Shown here: piece after piece, positions 1-7,100 of the stretch
Layout: the number at the start of each line of letters is the position of its first letter
Position numbering within the stretch: position 1 is the first letter of the stretch
Origin: Comamonadaceae bacterium
GTDB lineage: Bacteria > Pseudomonadota > Gammaproteobacteria > Burkholderiales > Burkholderiaceae_C
Assembly (NCBI GenBank): GCA_947458415.1
Contig: CANGZG010000119.1
Span: 1-7,577, forward strand
Direction of reading: 5' to 3'
DNA length: 7,577 nt
Position numbers and translations under genes: made by a program
The notes under the pieces: model-generated
The model's database searches: none
What the model was told of the DNA's origin: nothing
What the model saw: the letters and a program-made list of their open reading frames with translations, nothing else

Positions 1-80
1 CGCAGTTCATGTCTGCAGAACCACTGGCGTATTGCCAGGTACCAGGCAATACGCCAGTGGTTCTGCAGACATGAACTGCG
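1..80. repeat. Near-perfect 80-bp palindrome at the window edge (probable artifact)
   Basis: Bases 1-36 are the exact reverse complement of bases 45-80. Between them, 37 and 44 (A/A) mismatch, and 38-43 is GGTACC, itself palindromic, so 78 of 80 bases can pair with essentially no loop. CTGCAG occurs symmetrically at 13-18 and 63-68. The outer end of the right arm (base 80) is also where recognisable LeuB coding sequence begins, and none of the reading frames through 1-79 gives the TGDIYFGQPRG-type segment that should precede it. Long loopless palindromes are poorly tolerated in cells, and this one starts at the very first base. A fold-back or chimeric read end, or ligated adapter/primer sequence, is therefore the simplest explanation. 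A genuine insertion that truncates leuB is the less likely alternative. Confidence 0.95.
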
Positions 81-715
81 TAAGTGACGGTGCATTCGCC
101 GGCGCAGAAGAAGCGTTTGACACCATGCGCTACACCCGCCCTGAAGTTGAGCGGATCGCGCGCGTGGCTTTTGAAGCGGCACGCAAACGCCACAAACGTG
201 TCACCAGCGTGGACAAAGCGAATGTGTTGGAAACCTTCCAGTTCTGGAAAGACATCGTCACCGAGGTGCACAAAGACTATCCCGATGTGGCGTTGGACCA
301 CATGTATGTCGACAACGCGGCCATGCAGCTGGTGAAAGAGCCGAAACGCTTTGACGTGGTCGTGACAGGCAACATGTTCGGCGACATTCTGAGCGATGAA
401 GCCTCCATGTTGACTGGCTCCATCGGCATGCTGCCTTCTGCATCGTTGAACGCCAGCCGCCAAGGTTTGTACGAGCCCAGCCATGGCAGTGCGCCAGACA
501 TCGCGGGCAAAGGCATTGCCAACCCCTTGGCCACCATTTTGAGCGCCGCCATGATGTTGCGTTTTTCACTGGACCAAGAAGCCGCGGCCCAACGGATTGA
601 AGCTGCCGTCAAAAAAGTATTGGCGCAAGGTTTGCGCACCGCCGACATTTTCAGCGAAGGCACACAACGGGTCAGCACCAGTCAAATGGGGGACGCCGTC
701 GTCAAAGCGCTCTGA
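2..715 (+). CDS. leuB: 3-isopropylmalate dehydrogenase, C-terminal part (5' end missing)
   Basis: LeuB is a cytoplasmic enzyme that oxidises and decarboxylates (2R,3S)-3-isopropylmalate with NAD+ to 2-oxoisocaproate, the third step of leucine biosynthesis; it works as a Mg2+-dependent dimer. The frame is open to the window edge, but family-like sequence starts only near base 80 (VSDGAFAG), giving about 211 of the usual 355-360 residues. Visible landmarks are the catalytic lysine in SVDKANVLET (Lys at 215-217), the aspartate of YVDNAAMQLV (311-313), the isocitrate/isopropylmalate dehydrogenase signature NMFGDILSDEASML at about 371-430 with the two metal-binding Asp codons at 383 and 395, and the NAD-binding HGSAPDIAGKGIANP segment (482-526). 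The end, VSTSQMGDAVVKAL then TGA, is typical of burkholderial LeuB. The N-terminal substrate-binding arginines and the catalytic Tyr of YFGQP are absent because the palindrome occupies that place. A TTG at 32 could be read as a start but lies inside the palindrome and should not be trusted. Tartrate or isocitrate dehydrogenase is less likely, given the LeuB-type motifs. Confidence 0.93.
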   Translation, partial: AVHVCRTTGVLPGTRQYASGSADMNCVSDGAFAGAEEAFDTMRYTRPEVERIARVAFEAARKRHKRVTSVDKANVLETFQFWKDIVTEVHKDYPDVALDHMYVDNAAMQLVKEPKRFDVVVTGNMFGDILSDEASMLTGSIGMLPSASLNASRQGLYEPSHGSAPDIAGKGIANPLATILSAAMMLRFSLDQEAAAQRIEAAVKKVLAQGLRTADIFSEGTQRVSTSQMGDAVVKAL

Positions 716-746
716 GCGGGGACGGTATGGTTCACATCGAATGAGC

Positions 747-777
747 GTGGATGGCGCAGCAGCAGCGCCCATTCCAC
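747..777. terminator. Imperfect hairpin between convergent genes, possible bidirectional terminator
   Basis: GTGGATGGCGC (747-757) can pair with GCGCCCATTCCAC (765-777) across a 7-base loop, giving eleven base pairs with two single-base bulges on the 3' arm. It fills most of the 63-bp gap between the leuB stop (713-715) and the stop of the leftward giant gene (779-781), where a shared terminator would be expected. Neither strand has a clear T-run after the stem, so intrinsic termination is not well supported; the hairpin could instead just protect mRNA 3' ends. Nothing else was seen in the gap. Confidence 0.35.
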
Positions 778-778
778 A

Positions 779-1189
779 TCATTGAACCACCAAGCGGCCT
801 TCCTCCAGCATCTTTTGTAACAAGGCGCTGGTGCTTTCGCCGCCGTACAACAGCGACTGGTCGGGCTTGTTGGCATCGAAGTTGCCGTTGCCAATCGAAC
901 TGATCAAATCGGTCATGGTGAACAACTTGGAAAAATTGGCGGCACCCGTGGTGTCCACAGAACACACCATTTGCAAATTGTTGTCCCATTTGGTCCATTC
1001 CAGTTTCACATAATTGGCCAATTTGCTGGCGTCATTGGCTGCACCTTTGCCCAATTGGGCAATCAAAGTTTGGTCAAACAATTGGTACAGGCTGATGGTA
1101 TCGGCTTGTGTGCCACCGCCCTTGCCAAAATTGAAATCTTTGATGACATCGCCTGTGACGCCGGCGACATTGCCGCTTTCTTTGGCAAA
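779..1189 (-). other. C-terminal type I secretion target domain
   Basis: Residues 2127-2262 follow the RTX block with GDVIKDFNFGKGGGTQADTI, then LANYVKLEWTKWDNNLQM, then CSVDTTGAANF and LFTMTDL. This order (DVIxDFxxGxGDxLDL, a strand pair around a Gly/Asn turn, VDxxG, then xLxxVxL) is that of the type I secretion C-terminal target domain typified by VCA0849 of Vibrio. A further 30 or so residues end in LEEGRLVVQ; secretion signals of this class are uncleaved and lie in the last tens of residues. The domain predicts recognition by an ABC exporter. Confidence 0.8.
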
Positions 1190-4100
1190 CAAAAACGTGT
1201 CACTGCCTTCTCCACCGGTCAAAGTGTCGCTGTCTATGCCGCCAACCAAGGTGTCGGCGCCCAAGCCACCGATCAACTGGTCCTCGCCAGCGCCACCCAA
1301 CATCATCACGCCATTTCGTTGGTCACTGACAGACAAGCGGTTGGCATTCAATATTTTGTAATTGTCATAGTCTTGGTTTGGCAAATCCGAACCGATGAAC
1401 CAGGTGTGACTGGGCAAGGCACGACCTTGGGTGTCTTGCAGTTGCGTACCGGTGTACCTGATCAACAACGGGCCATTGATGGAGTCGGTCGATTGAAAGC
1501 GAAGCGATTGCTGTAAATCATTGAATGAGACTGTGGTGGGGTTGGTGGAATTCAAGCCACCTGCGGTGAAGTTGTAGGGACCGATGCCAGAAACCGAGAA
1601 ATCGCCGATTTGCAAGCTTGATCCCACATTGATTTTCAGTGCATGGTCAAAATTCAAATCCAAGATTTTGTTGTTGTTACTCAAATCAAAGCTGTACAAG
1701 CTCGACAGCTTGTCACCGCCTTGGGTGTACAAAGTGACCGCATAGGCGCTGGTATTGGGCGCATAAAAACCGTCATACCAATTGCCATCGGATGACAGGT
1801 AAAAATGCCCTTGCAGCCGATTGCCCATGTTTTGGGTCAGCAACAGGTCTTGGTTGTCCATTTTGATGTTCAAAGAGCGCGAGTCAGACAATTGCCACAC
1901 GTCTTCATCGCTGACTGACAAAGTTTGTGCAGAACTGTTGGAAGACAAGTCAATTTTTTCAAACCCTGCCAGCTTGTGATAACCATTCAAGTCCACCCTG
2001 GCGTTGTCATCAGCCCTGCCAGACAAGCCGCGTGAATTGCTGACGTAATCAGACAAGACCATGGTGTTTTTGGTGCTGAAACTGCTGTGCAGCATCAAGG
2101 TATCGAAGCCTTTGCCGCCATCCAAGTAACGGAAATTCAAGTCCTTCAGGATGACGGTGTCATTGGCGTTGCCAGTGGTGACGTAGTCTGCGCCAGCCAC
2201 CGTCACGGTTTCAGCACCGTTACCCGCTTTCGCGTCCTGGTTGAGCAACAACACATCATCCAACAGGTTCATTTTGTCTGCGCTGACTGACAAATCGTAC
2301 GTGCTGCCCAGGGATTTGGGTTTCACAAAATAACCCATGGTGCCGAACTTCACTGCTTGGTAGGTGTTGATCTCTTGCAGTGCCGCACCTTTGATGGCTT
2401 TGGCGGCCCAAATGATGTCGCCAACCATGCCGCGCCAAAGATGGTTCACGTTTTTTTCGATGTCACTGAGCGAGGTGGGCGAATTGTTGGTCTCGTTCAT
2501 GGCACCGATCAAAAACTGGGTCACCATGATGGCTTGGTATTGGTTATTCGTGATGCTGTCGTAAGTCAGCGTGCCTGCGGGCTTGCCGCCACCCAAGACA
2601 ATTTTATAGTCAGTGACCCGGTGACCGATCAATTCTGAATTGCTGAAGAAGGAGAGATCCCCCATGGAGGTATTGCCATAAGGCGTGGCATCGTACACAT
2701 GCGACAACAGCAATTGCGCACCCAGCGTGCCTGAGTTCACCGGTATCACCATGCCATTTCTGTACTGAGTCCGAATGGGGTTAAAACCCACATCCGCGAT
2801 ATCACCTGGTTTCAAATGAGGCATGTTCCAACTGTACGCACCTGGATTATTGTTGTTGCGGTTGGTTTGCCAAGCCGTCAATCCATTTTGGCTTTCGCCT
2901 TGATATGCTTCCAACCCGCTGGTGTCCCAAAACATCAAGCCGACATTGCCTGTGGCCAGCTTGAAATCCGCGCCATTGAATCCAGTGTTCCAGTTTGCAC
3001 CGTTGGCTCCGATCGATGTCAACATGGCGTGATAACCGTCAAAGCCCCAATCCTTGCGCCCATTGGCAATGACGGTGTAAGACATTTTGGTGGGCACGAC
3101 ATCAGCCACATCTTTGCTGTAGTTGGCAAAAATTTGTTCAGGGTCATTGAAGTACATGAACGATCCTTTTCTGGACCCTTCATTGCCTGCGTCAATCACC
3201 CACCGCCTGCCGACAGCGTCGTATGAGACATCCGGACCGCTGAAAAACAATTGGTTGTGGCCATTGACCGCATTGCGAACCAACATCGGTGCTTTGATAT
3301 TGGATGACAGGAAACTGGTGGCGGTGCTGCCACCGACAGACGCTTGCCAACTGGTCACATCGGTACCGGTCGCTTGGACAATGTTGTCAGTGTCAAACCA
3401 AATCATCTTCCCGGTGGCAGACCAGTGGTCGGCAGTGACAGACACCGACACGTTGCGCATGTCGGACGTGACCGCCGTCCCTGAACCCCGTTGAATCGTG
3501 GCGGTCAAATTGCGCATGCCGTCACCACCCCACTGGTCAGCGCTGACCGCGATGGACACACTGTTGGCGTTCACGTCTGCCGCGGTGACGGTGGCCGTGC
3601 CCAGCAAATTCCCGCTTTCCATCCCGTCCAGGTAGAGCTTGACCACGTCACCGACTTTGGCACCCGCCAATTTCATCGACACATTCACAGGCGTCATGAT
3701 GTCGGCAGATGAAATCACGTTGTCCTTCGACACCACATCGATCATGATCGAGCTGGGGCGGTTGAACAAGTCAACCATGGTCTGCACCTCAAACGAACTG
3801 GACACATTGCCAGCGTTGTCCATCAAATTGGCCAACTGAAAGCTGTTACCTGGTGTCAACGCGGGATTGGAACCGATCGTGATTTCCCACACATTGCTCT
3901 TCATGGTTTGGTCAGCGATTTCCTGGGCCTCGGCTTGGGTTTTGCCACTGAAAGCGGAGTTATTGATTTGTGACACAGAGGTGTACACACCGCCGATGGC
4001 TTTGAGGGTGGCATTGGTGCCAAACACCGCTTGCTGAACATTGTTCACCAGCATGGTTGGCAAATCGGCAACAGACAAATTCACCGCTTCTGCGAAACGA

Positions 4101-7100
4101 ATCACGATCCTGTCACCTTGCGACACCTGTCCATTGCCATCGGTGTCAGCCACCGTCAGTTGCAGCACATCGGTGTCTACCTGCGTGTCCACCACAAACG
4201 TGTGAGGCACGCTGAAATACCCCCAAGCGTCGTTGGTCGGGTTGTGAATTTGTGCGGTCAAGGTGCGATTGCCTTGGCGCGAACCCAAATTGATATTGGC
4301 ATTGGACAAATTTCCCATGGACACACTCAACAAGGCGGGCGCAATGGCCCAGTTGGTGTTGTTGAAACTGTTGCCAAAGCTTGACAAAGGACGGCCGGTC
4401 TGTCCTGGCACTGCCACCCCATCCAAAAACAGCGTGAATGTGTCACTGGTGCTGGGTTTGAATCCCACCCTGTCATCATGCATGTACAGATTGAAGTGGG
4501 TCAATTGGGCCAACTCATTGGCATTGATCAGGTTGTTACCCGACTTGAGCACATCCATGTTGAGTGTGATGGGAATGAAAAAATTCGGCGGGATCAGACT
4601 CAAATCGGCAGCGGGCAAATTGTTGGCCACGTTGATCAAACTCGTGCGTGACAACACAATCGGGTTGGCAGAGGTCAGGCTGTGGTCGCTGCCCAAAAAA
4701 ATCCTGAAGGTTTTGGCATACATGTCGCCGTTGACTTTGACGCTGTCGACTGCATCGACCCGGAAATTCTTGCCCCACTTGCCTGAGGCGTTGCCTTTGG
4801 CTTTCAAATCGGCCAGCACATCACGCACCAGCACGTTGTCTGTCAAGCTCAACTCCAAGCCATCGTTGTTCGCGCCGTCACCATTGGCATCGAATTTCAC
4901 CAGGTTGCCTGACAACGCAGGCACTGAGCGAACCACTTGGAAATCTGTGCGACCCACTTGTGATTGCTGTCCGGCTTTGCTGGTGACTGCTTCAAAGTAA
5001 GCGCTGAAATTAGCCGGTTGTCCTTGGGTCAAAGCGGCCAACTCGGCGGTGGAGAACGTGACAAACCAATCCCCTTTGCTGTCAGACACCACCGATTTGT
5101 CTGCGCCAATTTGAACAGGCGTGTTGCCAGAGGACTTCACAAACATTTTCACGGTCACGGTCGCCGATGGCACGGTGATGCCAGCCAGTTTTTGTGCAGA
5201 CGCGAGTTCATTGATGTTGACAATGTTGTCGCCGGTGAAACTTTGCAGCACCGGTGGACTCAATGCCAGCGCCACGTTGAAACTGTCGACCACCTTGGCG
5301 GACACATTGCCTGCTTTGTCGGTTTGAAACACCTCGTAATACACCACCGCCTCGGTGTGGCCCGGCCCGACCAAAAACACAAATTCATTGGGCGTGAGCA
5401 CTTGCGCGAATTTGCCGTTGCTGTCGTAGGCGACATTGTTCTTGGTGATTTTGTGGCCGTACTGGCTTCTGAACACCACAGTGAGGCTGGTGGAATTGGG
5501 CAAGACCTGGGTTTGACCTGGGGAGGGGTCTACCAACAATTCGATGCCACTGCCTTTGAAAAACTGGTTGGATTGTGCGCTGGTAGGTGTCACGCCGCCC
5601 ACCACCGTGGTCGGGTCGGCATCGACCACAGGCATGCCAATGTTGGTGTCGAGGTGGGCGGTCGTGCGTTGGACCATGGAAATGTTGTTGCCTTGGTCGA
5701 TGAACTTGATTTCAAAATCAATCTCTTGCACCGGTGTTTGGGCATCGGTTTGCTGCAACAAAGGGGTGGTCAATGTCACCAGTTTGTAGCCGGCTGAAAT
5801 GTCAGCGTCCGTGATGACCAGGTCGGTGGGCAACACAAAATCAGCGGCCACATTGGCAGGGCGTTGTGTTTGCTTGTAGGTGTATTTCCAGAATTGAAGG
5901 TTGAGCTTGTCGCCAGACTTGGGGGAATGGTTGGTGTCAAACACCACTTTCAATTCCAAACGGCTGACTTCGTTGGCATTGAGCCAACCGTCATTGGCCG
6001 ACGTGATTTCAATCGACAAGGGTTTGTTGGGCACATCCTTGTCAATGAAAAACGAACGGATGGATTTGTCGCTGTCATTGCCACGTTGGTCGGTTTGCCA
6101 CACATGCAATTCAAACGCACCGTATTCAATCGAGGTGTCCAGGAAGTTAAACACATGGGTTTTTGAAATGGACCAGTCACCATTGGCATTCACCGTCACT
6201 GGCAAGTCAGGTGAATACAAATAGTTGCCATTCTTCAAATGGTAAATTTTGGCGGTCACAGTGGTACCGGCCTCATGCCCCTTGCCTGTGATGTCATTCA
6301 ATTGACTGTATTCGGCTGCGCTGATCAAGTCATCGGCCATCCACTTCTCAATCGTCATCGCACCCGGCTTGATGGTGTCAATCTTCACATCAATGGAAAA
6401 TTCCGGCGATGCGTTGCCTGCCACGTCCCATAACTTGGCACTGACCGAAATGGTTTCGTCCAAACCAGCCAATGAACTTTTGTCAATCGCCACGTCTACC
6501 CAGCCGTTGCTGATGTCATCGGTTTTGATTTGGTAAGGCGACAGTTCGGTGTCTTTCCACTTCAGTATCAAACTGGTGCCCAGTTCGGAAATAGACAAGC
6601 CCGCCAAGCTGACCCGAACCGTGACACTGCCGGATTCTTTGTCAATGATGTACTCGCCGCCTGCCGAGTTGCCGTCAGTCCCTGAGATTTGGGTGATGGC
6701 GGGTGTGAAGTTGGGCGGGACGGTATCGATGATCACCGTGTGCACTTCCGTGCTGGATGGCAGGGTGCCTGACCTGGGGTTGTCGTACAAATCTGTCACC
6801 ACACTGCCGTTCCATTGGACCGATTTCACCGACAAATTGCCAGACAGTGCGTTCACATTTCCCGCCACGGTGTAGGCGAACACCATTTGGTTGCTTTTGT
6901 TGTTCACATCATCTCGGGGGACAAAATCTGCATCCCGGTCAATGCCATCGCTGAACCCGGTCAAGGTGACCGTGGGTAAGACATTCGCGGTGTTGACTTT
7001 GATGGACTCTGAGAAATTCAACACCACCTGAAGCACATCGCCTTGCTTGGCATTGCCGTTGACACCATTGGCACTGATGCCCATGGATTGGCACACCGGG

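Noticed and set aside
32..34. TTG as a possible start codon for leuB.
   Set aside because: It lies inside the terminal palindrome, and the residues from it to base 79 have no LeuB similarity; real LeuB needs about 150 more upstream residues.
1..80. Palindrome as a transposon end, attachment site or replication origin.
   Set aside because: There is no target duplication, transposase, integrase or iteron nearby, and its position at the first base favours an artifact.
277..678. Minus-strand open frame of 133 codons within leuB.
   Set aside because: It is a shadow of the conserved LeuB coding sequence, with no domain of its own.
971..1516. Open frame of 181 codons on the + strand over the RTX/secretion end of the adhesin.
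   Set aside because: It is antisense to well-supported RTX repeats and the secretion domain, which explain this stretch fully.
4263..5000. Open frame of 245 codons on the + strand.
   Set aside because: It lies wholly antisense to the adhesin stalk, and its low-complexity Leu/Ser composition is that expected of a shadow frame.
4964..5797. Long open frame of 277 codons on the + strand, opposite the adhesin.
   Set aside because: It is antisense to clear Ig-like domain coding; its translation is a His/Val-rich mirror of the opposite codons with no recognisable domain.
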